Shown here: piece after piece, positions 13,471 to 25,570 of the stretch
Layout: every line of letters starts with the position of its first letter
Numbering within the stretch: position 1 is the stretch's first letter
Translations under genes and position numbers: made by a program
Notes under the pieces: model-generated
Database searches by the model: none
What the model saw: the letters and a program-made list of their open reading frames with translations, nothing else
Told to the model about the DNA's origin: nothing
DNA from: Apis mellifera
Taxonomy: Eukaryota; Arthropoda; Insecta; Hymenoptera; Apidae
DNA: 64,000 nt
NCBI RefSeq assembly: GCF_003254395.2
Contig: NC_037646.1
Location: 806,001 to 870,000 of the forward strand
Reading direction: 5' to 3'

Positions 13471-16440
13471 GTGAGTCCACTTGTTCTGTATCGATAGAGC
13501 GTCTTTTTATAGAAACATAATATCGAATTGGTTAATTATATGTAACGTACATCACTTGGTATGCATAATATAATAGAATATAATTTATAAATATTATATA
13601 TATATTTAAATATAATACTGAGTTAATTATACTTAATTGAAAAATACGAATGAATTGAATGGATAATATATAAAAGAATGATCAGTTACAAGAAAATAAA
13701 AAAGAGTAAATTATAAAGATGAATGACGAAGTACATAAAAGTATGAAATATTAAATACTTTAATTAATAAAAAGAAAATAAATACATATATTTCTTTAAA
13801 ATTACTTAAAATCACACATAAAACTATATCATTAATCATTCATTAATAAAAACAAAATTTTATAATTACATCAAGTAAAAAATGAAGGTTAAATAATACG
13901 TCTTGAATCATATATTATTTAATGTTGAAATAAATTAAATCATTTATCATTGAAATAATAATAAATATGCATATAAGAAAAAATGAATATACATAAATAA
14001 TATACATAAATATAAATAAATATTTATCAATATTCTAATAAATATTGTACTGAAAACCACACAAGGTTAAGTTCATATATACACATCTTATATATTATTT
14101 AAAGAAATATGAATTTTTATTCATATTTACTAGATAATTAATAATTGCGATAATTATTCATAAAATAATTATATATATATGTATTTATTAAATTAAATTA
14201 TTAAATTAAATTATAATATATAAATATATATAAAATAAACATATAATAGGTTACGCGGTTATGCGGTATAATTAACATAAAATTTTTAAATAAATCTAAT
14301 TTTTTAAAATAAATTATTTAGATTAATATTATTTAATATTCATAAGACAAAAATTCAATCTCGAATTTCATGATAAAATAAATTATATCTATTTATATAT
14401 AATTTAATTATTGTTCATAATATAAAGCTATTTTCTAAAATTTTTCATAAAATTATTTAAATATATATGTATCACATGTAATAATTAATATGTAAAAATA
14501 TTTAATTTCTAGTACAAATAATTATACATAAGAGTTATATTTATTTTGACAATATTTAAAAATAATTTTAGAAAAAAATATTCTATTAATTAACATATTT
14601 TTTTCATTAAATTCTTTCTTCTTTTTATTGTTTGTATTATATTATATTGTATATTGCGTTAGATTTAATTCTTAGTAAAATTTTTTATCATTAAATATAT
14701 TATAATAAATATATAATATTTATATATAATTATATATAATAATATTATAAATAATATTTAATATCATATATTATTTTATAATGTATTTACATTATTTCAA
14801 ATACATTTTATACATATATAAATTTTAATACATATATTTTCAGTAGAAATTTAAATTATAAAATTTCTTACTATATTAAGAAATAAAAAATTTTATATCA
14901 TTAATAAATATAATATATTGATAATCATAAAATATATTTTTTATTCTGATTCTTTTATTCTAAATACGTGTAATAAGAAAAGTGATGAAAAAAAACGCGC
15001 ATTAAAAGAGACATTGTAAATTTTTTGAAGAAAATTTGCTGGAGACGATCATCTTTTTGTTTAATAATGACATTGCATATGCATTTGCATTCAATTTTAA
15101 ATTATTGTCAAATATGTATGATAATAATACGTAATTGAATTTTTTCGATATAAAAAGTAAAATTTTTTATTGTTTCTCATTTTACAAAATATTGTTATTA
15201 GTTTTTAAATAATAATTTTTAATAATTTGTTACTAATTTTTTTACTATATTTAAAAAAATAATATTTATTTAAAAACAAATATGAATTCGATAATTTTCA
15301 TTTAATATTATACTAATTAAATTGATTAAGTTTTTAATTTTATTTGACAAGTTTATGAAACAAATTTATTAATAATTATAAAAATAGAACTTTTATCCTT
15401 AATTATCCTTAATAATTTTTTTTTTTTCTAAAATTTTACTTTGATTTTGAATATGAGTCTATTTTATATTAAAAAACTTTTTTTTTAATATTTTTCTTTA
15501 TTTTTTTGAACTTAAATATGTTTATAATAATTATATTTATTTAAAAAACGAGATGTAGAGATGGAATACAAGAAGCAATGATATAATACAAAAAAAAAGT
15601 TCAAAATTTTTTAACATAGCTAAATTATATTTATTATTAAAATTATTGACAAAATATCTAGAAACTATCTCATTTATTTACGAACCAAATATTGATAGTA
15701 AAAGAATAAAATAATTAATAAATTTATCATAAATGAAAAATTTTGTTTTTCAACTTATTTAAAAATCTCGACAAAAAATATGCTATGGATTACTACTATC
15801 AAATTAGAAAATTGATATATTAGTATACGTTTAAAAAAAAATAAAAAATAAATCAGATTAGATTGAGTTAGAAATTTTTTTTAAAAAATATTATGTTGTG
15901 ATATAGTATTATAAATAAATGGTTTACAATACAATTTATAATACAATATTGTGATTTTTAATTGATATTATTTAAAGAAATAATAATGAATAAAATAATA
16001 TTAAAAAATTTTTTTATTATTTATTCAAAAAGCTGATCACAAATCATAATAACTCTTTTAATATGATCAATTTATCAGAATAAAATATACTTTTTTAAAA
16101 AAAAAAGATATAGAAAAAAATAAATATAAAAAAAGATTATAATAATATATTTATACTCAGATATTATTAATTAGATATCTGGTTTTTCCAATGTTATCAA
16201 TTGGAAATAAAATAATGTTTTAATTTTTTTATATCTTTTCAAAACAAAAATATTCTCTTCATGCTATTTTTCTATATTATACTACGATTTTTTTTTATTA
16301 AACTAATAAATGTTTAATTATTATTAATAAACATTAAAACTATTTATTATTCAAAAAATATTTGAAATTGTAATCTTTAGCAATTATATAATATATTCAA
16401 ATAATATAGATTCAATTATACATAAATATTTTTCTAACAT

Positions 16441-16444
<4 letters not shown>

Positions 16445-16481
<37 letters not shown>
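16445..16481. repeat. (TA)n microsatellite
   Basis: An uninterrupted TA run of about 18 units inside the putative first intron. Confidence 0.95.
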
Positions 16482-16483
<2 letters not shown>

Positions 16484-16829
16484 TTTATTTATGAGTGTCT
16501 CGTAATAAATATCTTTAAAATTATCGGAGATTAAAAAAAAAATTACAAAGTACAACCATAATTTTCTTTTTAAATGAAACTACAATTTTTTTTTGCATAA
16601 ATCAATTTCTTTGATCATTTTACATATAAAGATTTTGATAATAATGTTAATGCTAATAAAAATAATTGTAAGTTAAATACAAATAAATATGAAATATTTC
16701 AACTTTCTTAATAATATGTAAACATTTTTTTATCTCTATTTTATTATTTAGAATATTTATTTGAATTTTTATAGAATTTTCGTAAATAAACCAAATACCA
16801 AAATATATATACACGTAATATAATTGTGG

Positions 16830-17130
16830 CTATTAATGACAAATGAAAATAATTAGAATTCTTATTTTTTCTTATTCAAATTATTAGTAAAGATATTATT
16901 AATGATTATTTATGGATAAATATTTCATTGATTTTTTGATATATCCAAAATATTACATAAAATATCATTAATATATCAATAACACAAATAAAACTAATTT
17001 ATATTAAATATTATATATGATTTAAAAAAATAAATTCTATTTATTTTTATTATAATTTATTACAGATAATATTACTATATACTTTAATAATAACTTATTT
17101 TTTTTTATTTAACAATAAAAAAAATTCCTC
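16830..17130 (+). repeat. Interspersed repeat family B, copy 1 (unclassified)
   Basis: Ordered blocks shared with 36560-36990 and 52010-52440 are: AAAGATATT; GATTATTTATGGATAAATAT; TTTCATTGATTTTTTGATAT; AAAATATCATTAATATATCA; ATAACA; TATTTATTTTTATTA; AATTTATTACAGATAATATT; TTTAATAATAACTTAT. The copy is A/T-rich with no coding. Inverted ATATC/GATAT words suggest a structure-forming, non-autonomous element, but no clear ends were found. Confidence 0.6.
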
Positions 17131-18689
17131 TTTAGATCCAATTAAATGATAAATATCGAGCATTTAAATTTTTTATTTTTTAAATTCGATTCTCAATCAC
17201 GTTTTATCCTTTATTTATTTTTTTACAGTTATCATCAATAAAAAATGAAATAAAGCTAGAATTTATATCTTTTGAACATATATAATATTCATATTATATA
17301 TTCAGAATTTTTTCTGTAAATTTATTATAAATAAATACATATAATATATGTATATATTCATATTTCATGTTTCGTCCTATTTTAAATTTAATTGATTAAT
17401 AACATAATAAATTAAATATAAATATATAATCAAAATATATAATTATCATTATTCTTTATTCAAATAATATAAAATTAATCATAATTAAAATAGAGAATTA
17501 ACAATATCATATATAAATTATAACATAAAAAATCAAATAGAGATTAGAAATTGTTTAATTTAACTTTATATCTATATAATTTTTGGAGATCATAAAGAAA
17601 TGATCCATCCTTTGATGATTCATCCCTGTCTATCATTTTAAACGAGTCATCCTTTGACTGATTGATTATATAATAAAGAAATGTATAGCAACATATATAT
17701 GAACTACATGAATGAATAAAGAAGAGAATGTGAGTAAGATGTTCAAATCATTGTATTTAAATAAAAAAACAACAAAACATGAAAGAAATAACATGAAAAA
17801 AATAAATGAAAGATAATAGTTTATATTGTTAATATGTATTCAAAGACACATGAACAAAGCTGTTTTTAAAATTCACTCGAAATTCAATTAAATTGATATT
17901 ATTATGATACAATAAAAATTTCAATATCATATCGCAATGATTATTAGTGGCATTAAAAAAAACTGTTTGTTCTCAATAATTTAATAATCGAATAATCGAA
18001 TATACCCCAATCTAAAATTCTCGATAGATTCATGTTTTTCTAGATTAGTTCTAAAACATTTTTGTCAATTTATAAATTTTGAAAATTATGTATATAAATT
18101 ATATATATTTCTTATTTTTACAAGAAATTATTACATTATTACAAGAAATTATATATTTCTTGTAATATAACTCTTAAATTTGTAAAAATTATAATTTTTG
18201 TAAATAATGGTGAGTTAACATATTGATGTGTGGAATCCTCATGAATCTTAATTTTTAAACATGTTAAGAAAATAAAATTTTAAGCAAATCTTTCTCTAAT
18301 TATTTTTATATCAATAAGCAAGCAAATTTCTATTTCCTCTATACACATTTTTAAAAATCATTAAAATGAGTTATATATTGATAAATTTATCAAATATTAA
18401 AAAAACTTTTATACAGAATTTTAAATTATATATTAATTTCAATTAATTTAATTATCAATTAAATTAATTTCTTGAAACAATTTATTGATTTATTTTAAAT
18501 AATTATTATGAAAAATTAAAATTTCAAATTTTTTATGAATTTAAAATTTAAATACATTGCAATAATCTCCAGAAATATTGAAAATCATAATATTAAAAAT
18601 AAAAAAGACTAACTTAAGAAAAATAGCTTGATTTTCCAATAGCTTTAGTATATTGAACAGTTTTTTAGATATAAAAGTTTTTTAGATAT

Positions 18690-19030
18690 AATTTATGAGC
18701 GGATACAATTCCCTCACATTTGCCAAATGTCTTGCGACCGACCAGAGAAACGATTGCAAATCCTGACTTTTGTGAGGACATCTTTAGAAATCATTCTCCA
18801 ATATTATTCTTTTTTACTTCCTCTTAATTATATTTTCATCGAAAATAATTGTTTAAGAGAGAACCAAGATTTGCGATAAAAAATATTTCCAAAAAATCAG
18901 AGTTTCGAGAAATCGTAGCGTTCGTTTAGAACATATTCAGTTATCAATCATCTAATCGCCGCAAGAATGAGAAATTAATCAGATATCAGTTAGTAGAAAT
19001 TAGCAAAATTGAGTTAATCGTCAACTGCAA
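18690..19030. other. GC-elevated island inside the putative first intron
   Basis: From GAGCGGATACAATTCCC onward the sequence is mixed and CpG-containing, unlike its flanks. It includes a near-palindrome (ACATTTGCCAAATGT), GCGACCGACC, AGAGAACCAAG and TCGCCGCAAG. Frames are short (the longest read begins MSGYNSLTFAKC and stops within about 25 codons), so a coding exon is unlikely. An intronic enhancer, a non-coding exon or an old transposon scrap are all possible. Confidence 0.35.
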
Positions 19031-20129
19031 AAACAATTAAAATTATTACTATTATAATTACTATTCAAAAAATTCACATTATAAATAATTGTATCGTCTC
19101 ACAACATAATCTTTCAAGCAATACTATTCAATTGAAACATTTCTTTTTGTAGAATAAAAAATAAAACTTACATTAATTAGATTTTAATATATAGAATATA
19201 GAATATCTAATTATTTTATCTTCAATTGTAATTTAGAAAATTTTTATTTGAATCGCATAAAATCACATTACGTACTTCTTTCAATCAATATTCCTTTAAC
19301 TTGCATATAGAGATTTATTCTAAATAATCTATCAAATATTTCTATATGTTTATTAATTTGTGGAAAAACAATTTCGATCATCTTGATTTTGATATTGAGA
19401 TGATATTGATATCATTCTGAACAATTTATATTTTAATAAATGATTTTCGAAATATTTGCAAAAAATTGCTAGTATTCTACTATTACATAGAAATTTGTAT
19501 TGTAGACAATTATATGAGCACAATTGTTTATATTATTATTTATATAAACTTTTTTATTTTATTATTTTATTATTATTTATCAATTTATTTATATATTAAT
19601 TTATATATCAATTTATATATCGATTTATTTATTTACATATTTATAAACACATATACAGTTAACTAGTATTTAAAATATATAATAATAATAATAATATTTA
19701 TATTTATCCATAGAGAACTTAGATATTTAGATATTTCGAATAATTTAGATCAATGGAATATAAAAATAAATTTTATAAAATAATCGAAATTGCAAAATCA
19801 AAATTATAATAATCAAAATAATGATAGCGATATCAGCGTCATATTTATTACTATATTTATTACTATTATTTTGATCGACCAAAGATTGATTTATATTTTA
19901 TTTTCCTCGATTTTTATTTTTTTCTTTATTCGAATCCGAAGGAATGCGAAATATCCATAACTGCTATGAATTAAGATTGACATATCAAGTTTATTAAAAT
20001 TCATGAGAAAGTTTTTTAATCGTTATATATTTTGAACATTTGGTCTGATATATTTGCAAAAACAAATAAACGACGATCACATATTGATTATTATATTATC
20101 ACAAATGCAAAATATACAAAATTCAATGT

Positions 20130-20210
20130 GCTAATAACAACCATTTTTTACAAATATTCCAAAAATTGTAAGAGATCAGCAATTAAATTATAAAGGAAAG
20201 TTAGGATGAT
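20130..20210 (+). repeat. Interspersed repeat family A, 3' block
   Basis: It reads TAATAACAACC, ATTTTTTACAAATATT, AAAATTGTAAGAGATCAGC, AATTAA, then AAGGAAAG. It aligns block for block with 34505-34585 (TAATAACAATC, ATTTTTTGCAAATATCTTG, AAAACTGTAAAAGATTATCG, ATTAAGCAAGGAAA). A second shared block (AGAATTATTTTATTTTATTTT then ACATTTC) sits about 450 bp downstream at 20597, so order here is rearranged or two partial copies are present. Confidence 0.45.
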
Positions 20211-23200
20211 GTTCTTGATAATATATATCAAAATCAAAGTGATCGGACTTGTCCTATAAAATAATAAATTGTCAATCAGGCAATTGTAATTTTTTTTTTT
20301 AAATGATTAATTATATTGATTGAATTTAATTATTGAAACAAGGAATTAAAGATGTATTAGCTCGATCAAAAGTTTACTTAAAGATTACAACAATTATAAT
20401 TTGGATTATTAAAAATTCATTTTGCTAAAAATTTTCGAGATATTAATAAAAATTATTACTATTATATAGTATTTATTAGAAAATATATGTATATTATATA
20501 CATGATGATAGAATAATTTATGATTATACATTGGATTAAGGAGATTTATAACTCGAAATAAAAAATTCAACAGTTATACACATAATCAATCATCCAAGAA
20601 TTATTTTATTTTATTTTCACATTTCATGAATTTAAAGAATTCATCATAGTTAATCTTTTTATAAAAATATTAGCAACAATGTGATAATTTCTATGGAATG
20701 TTCAATTTGAATATGAGTTAGAATATTTCGAATTTATCACAATTTGAAAGTATTATAATAATTGATTGATTTTTTATATATATATATTTACTTGATGCTT
20801 AATATATTTATATTAATAAAAGATAAATAAATAATTCTTATGTACACATTATATTATATTGTCATATAGAAGAAATTTTAAATAACAAATTTTTTTTTCA
20901 AATATTTTAAAAATTAAAATTGAATGATATAATATATATAGCAGCTAGTTAAATGCATTATTAAGATTAAGATTATACATGTAATAGTAACTGTATTTGT
21001 TGATGTATTTGTTCATGATGCAAAAATTCAGATATTTCATACTTCTGAAATCGAGATAGTGGGAGACTAATCAACGGAAAAAAGATTCAATGCTCTCTTC
21101 TGCAGGATATCCCAAACTGAAGTACAAATAATCGAACATCCTTATTAAGAAAGAATAATAATTAAACTAATCCTTTAAGATAAATTTGAGATTGAATAAA
21201 TATGTAAATATTTATTTATTGCCAAAATAATATTTTTATAATTTAAACATAATAATAAATTGCAAAATTTTATACAGTTAAGAAAAAATTAGATTTTCAA
21301 TTATTATTAAAAAATATATCACATAATTTAAAATATGTAATATTTGCAAAATATCAATAATTTTATTATATAGATTTATTTATATAAATATTATATAAAT
21401 TACTGTACTGAAAAAAGTTATGTTTTACAAACATCAATATATTGGATATTATTATACTGCTAGATAAACCATTCGAAATTTCCAGTTTTTAATATTATAT
21501 CGTAATCAAAAATTTATTCAGAACATAATAAATTTGTTCATAATATTCAATTATCAAACAAATAAAATTATAATATTAGAAAAAAATATTCATAATAATA
21601 TATTCATGAATGAATAATGTTTATGAAAAATATATAATTGTGTAAAAATTCGCAGTTTAATATTTAAATGTTTAAATAAATAATGAAATTTTCCGTTCAA
21701 ACGGTTATCATGTTAACGTAAATCATACAATATGATAAGAATATCAAATCCTTATTGCGCATAACTTTTGAACTAATATATTTCTCGATTCAAATATATG
21801 ATATATTTCGTCTTTATTATAAAATATAATAAAAATTTTAAAAAAAAATTTATTATCTAAAAGAAAGTTTAGACAAACTATTTTCCAAAAAACAATTCGG
21901 AAGATAATTGTATTTATAAATTAAAATAATATATTTTGGGAATGGAAAATTATATCAATTTTTAATAATGGTATAATAAACAATTAAATTGGTATAATAT
22001 ATAGTATATATAATATATATAATATATATACTATAATATAATATAATAAACAATTTCAAATAATTTATATATTATATTATACTCTATTTATGATAAATTC
22101 ATTTTACAATATTGATTGTTCATAAAATATTCTATTTTTATCTGAGTTTAAAAATTAATATATATTAAGCAGGTCATAGTAATTAAATATATAACAATTT
22201 ATATATTTTCATTTATATTTTCATGTTATATAAATTCAAAAAACGTACAAATGTAACTATTCTTCAGAAAAATATTTGCTATATTTTTTAAATAAATATT
22301 ATGAATGAACATAGATGATTTATAAATAATTTATTAAATTTAATCGAATTTCGAAGATATATTAATATTATAAGATATATTAATAATTTTATCATTTAAA
22401 TTTGAATATTATAAATTATTATAATTCATAAATTCTTGAGAAATATCTCGAAAAATATAAAAAATAAATTATATATAATACTAATAACTATATAATACTA
22501 TATAATATTACTAATCCTTTATTTTAAATTTTTCATTCCAATAATTTCATTATTTATTATTAAATGGATCATATTGTTTTTTATTATTTTAATTTTTCAA
22601 GAGTTAATCATTATCTATTTTTTATGTTTATTAATAATATATTTAGATATATTAGATGCATGAATATTTTTACATATAATGTATATAATTTTAAAATTAA
22701 TGTAAATTAAATTGTTAATTTATATTACAATTAGTTATATATATAAATTAATCATTGTATGATATCTTCTAAAATATTCTCTCATGTGTCAATCCAACTT
22801 TTTTCTCAATGTGTTTCGAATATATAACAAATCTTTTTTTTTCCATCTGGTATTTTGTGATTTGAAAACCACTAATTTTATTTTTTTAGTTTATGTTATA
22901 GATGCAAAACAGTAATATATAATCAATCAATAATTCAATCCAATTATTATTTCTAATCACTCGCATAATCAGGCAATCGAAAAATATCGAATGCTTTTTT
23001 TTTGCATTATTCCAATAATTTAAATAATATCTGTTATATTTTTTTGTATTCGGAAAAATTTATTTTATGTTTGAAAAGAAAAGTGATGTCGAATTATATA
23101 GGATTACAAAGGGATAACATTTTTATACTACTTATATAAAATTTAAATGATTTACGAAACTGGATGATGCATTATAATAAATTGATTTATTTTTATTACA

Positions 23201-23751
23201 AATTTTTCACCAATTCAATAGATGCATTTATTATAAAACAATAAAATGGAATAATTTAGTTAATTATTTATAAAAAATATTATTCTCTTATTTTTTAGAT
23301 TTTTTTTAATATATTATCGAGATCATCTAAATATAATGTTGTGAAAATTTTACTTAGTAGTCGTTGTTCATTATAAATAAATTAACAATTAAATAAGTTT
23401 TTATTTAATTTTGATTTGAGATGAAATTAATCTTATAATTAAGATAAATTGATGCTAAACAAAAATTTTATTTAATTTCTAGTTCATATTGAGTTTGAAT
23501 ATAAATTATATTAGATTTCATTAATAAATTTTTAGTAATGATTGCTAAATAAAATTTTTACAACATTATTCCGATGATCTTAATGTATATATATAATGTA
23601 TCAAAAAATCATCGAAGTATCAAAGAATACTTTTTTATAAATATTTATCCAAAAGTAAATAAAATATATAATAAATATTTAAAAAAAATATATTCATATA
23701 TAAATATTCATATATAAATTTAAAAATTTAAATATTCATATGTATTTACAG

Positions 23752-23779
23752 GAAATATAAAATCATAAGAAGCGTGAAG
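23752..23779 (+). other. AMFR: 5' UTR part of the first coding exon
   Basis: These 28 bases lie between the acceptor (TTTACAG, ending 23751) and the start codon. A GTG 6 bases upstream is in frame but is not expected to be used. The ATG at 23780 gives the N terminus that matches the family. Confidence 0.65.
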
Positions 23780-24031
23780 ATGCCAATGGAATTCTTGGAC
23801 CGACTTCCAATCCCAAATCTCCGAGTATATACGGCGATCAGCTTCGCCGTGTTATCCTGCTCGGTATATTATGCTGTTCAGATCATTAAGGATCCAGCAT
23901 GGAAAAGCAACCACACTTATGTGGAGACTGAGAGCGAATCGGCCAATGACATCGAATCCGATCCAAGAAATTTACCGATGCATTTGAAGGAATTGCTCGA
24001 ATGCATGCTTGACGAGCCTATCTGTATTTGG
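23780..24031 (+). CDS. AMFR: E3 ubiquitin-protein ligase AMFR/gp78 homologue, first coding exon (partial gene)
   Basis: This exon encodes the N-terminal 84 residues of a polytopic ER membrane ubiquitin ligase that, in animals, drives ER-associated degradation with its RING and CUE domains. It starts MPMEFLDRLPIPNLRVYTAI, parallel to the vertebrate pattern MPLLFLERFPWPSLRTYT. A hydrophobic segment at residues 17-37 is the first membrane span. Acidic residues 49-62 form a loop. Residues 72-84 (LLECMLDEPICIW) match the family's LLSDSLFVW just before the second span. The exon ends TTTGG|GTGAGT, and 252 bases is exactly 84 codons, so the intron is phase 0; the family continues with V-L-V-N after this Trp. 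ATG 23780 was chosen because it gives the conserved N terminus. Composition and codon use stand out against the A/T flanks. Catalytic domains are not in this exon, and no later exon was found in the window. Confidence 0.87.
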
Positions 24032-24365
24032 GTGAGTAATATATATCGATTGATTCGACTAAAAAAATTCATTATAAAATAAATAAATAGAATAAATCCT
24101 GGAGAGATAGACTTTGTTTTTAAAAATAAAATCTCACTGGATAAAATTTTATTATTTATCGTATTATTGATATTTAAAATTGAGATTATTATAATTGAAA
24201 AATATATAAGTTAAATATTAAGTATAAAAAAATCGAAATAATTCTATAAATAAATATTATTTACATTTAAATATTAATAAAATATTTATTTGAAAAATTA
24301 TAAGCTTTAAAGATAACTATATTCAATAAATTCCTTTTTTATTGCTAAGACACTAAAAATTTATT

Positions 24366-24367
<2 letters not shown>

Positions 24368-24411
<44 letters not shown>
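24368..24411. repeat. (TA)n microsatellite
   Basis: An uninterrupted TA run of about 22 units, roughly 340 bases after the AMFR-like exon. Confidence 0.95.
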
Positions 24412-24415
<4 letters not shown>

Positions 24416-25360
24416 AAATATTATTTTTTTATATAATTATTATTTCAAAGAAAATTTTATTAATTGCAAAATTCTATGTCGAAAAAAATAAAATTTCTAC
24501 AAGATGATACAGAAATACATACTTATATTACGAGAGCAAATTTACATGCTAAAATTAAAATAAAAAGTTTGACTACGCAACCTCTTCGTAGTGTATCTCG
24601 GGTTATTTTGAGAACGGCCCACTTTTTATTTAAAGTGTTATAAAGCAGCAAAAAAATATAAAAATTTTAAAACTAAAGAATTTTACTTTTATTTTAAAAA
24701 TAAATATTTATTTATTTTTAATAATATATATATATTTATTTTAAAAATACTAATCTATTAAATCATGTTCATATGATTTAATCTTTTTTCCAGATTAATA
24801 ATATTAAAAATATTACTTTCGAAAAAGTTTTTGAAATTGATGATCAAATTCATTAAAAATTATTTTTAAGGATAAGTAGTAAAAAAAAACATAATGATAT
24901 TATAAAAAAATAATTGTTCAAACATTGAATAAATATGACAGAGTTATGCTGTGAGGACAATATATTTTTAAAAGAAGAATGGATGATTCTTCGCTTTATA
25001 TATTTAAAAACAATTCATCATGACTGGAATATCAATGTAGTCCTACAATCTGAGACGACATTTTCCAACCATGCCAATCTCAACAGCAATTAGCATTACT
25101 TTACTTGAGAAGAATTATTGCAAAAACTTGCGAAACAATTTCCTAGAAAAAACAGCGGATTTTGTAATGTAATCCTTTAATCTCATTTTAAGAATTTTTC
25201 TTAGATTAGGGATATCACTCAATCAGGGGACTAGTCCACAATATTATTATATTATATTATAGTCACTTGCTCAAGACCGATTTCGCAAGATCAACATGGA
25301 GGTAGCTTTATAATATATGATATATAATAACCTACCAACATTTTATGAGAATTTTTTGAA

Positions 25361-25570
25361 CAGCAGAACTTGCAGAAGCTTTGAACCTTCAAAACTTTCA
25401 GAAGACTCTAACCGTCTAAACTTTTAAAACCTTTGAATCTTTCGAACTTTTATAACACTTTAATCGTCAGAACTTTCAGAATCTTTGAACTATCTGAATC
25501 TTTAGAATCCTCTAACCTTCAAGAACTTTTTGAATTTAGAACTCTTTCGAACTTATAACCTCAAACTTTA
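25361..25570. repeat. 26-bp minisatellite, 7 full copies plus a degraded eighth
   Basis: Consecutive units at 25361, 25387, 25413, 25439, 25465, 25491 and 25517 are each exactly 26 bp. They share the skeleton C-x-TC-x-GAACTTT-x-AGAAYCTTTGAAC. Each unit is itself two related ~13-bp halves (GAACTTTC and GAATCTTTGAAC). From 25543 the pattern decays (CTTTCGAACTTATAACC, TCAAACTTTAAT). The period is not a multiple of three and frames are closed, so it is not a protein repeat. It is notable for being much less A/T-pure than its surroundings. Copies differ by substitutions without indels. Confidence 0.9.

Larger units (their letters stand above)
13471..23751 (+). other. Probable first intron of the AMFR-like gene
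   Basis: It is bounded by GTGAGT at 13471 and TGTATTTACAG ending at 23751. The content is A/T-rich with no protein-coding exon I can support. It holds an AT microsatellite (16445-16481), a copy of interspersed family B (about 16830-17130), a family A piece (about 20130-20210) and a GC-elevated island (18690-19030). A smaller mixed-composition patch lies near 21030-21140. The length of about 10.3 kb is long for an insect but plausible for a gene in an A/T-rich domain. Confidence 0.5.

Noticed and set aside
25240..25330. Possible organellar (mitochondrial) insertion, because of mixed composition and AACATGGAGGTAGC
   Set aside because: No match to remembered insect mitochondrial rRNA or protein motifs.
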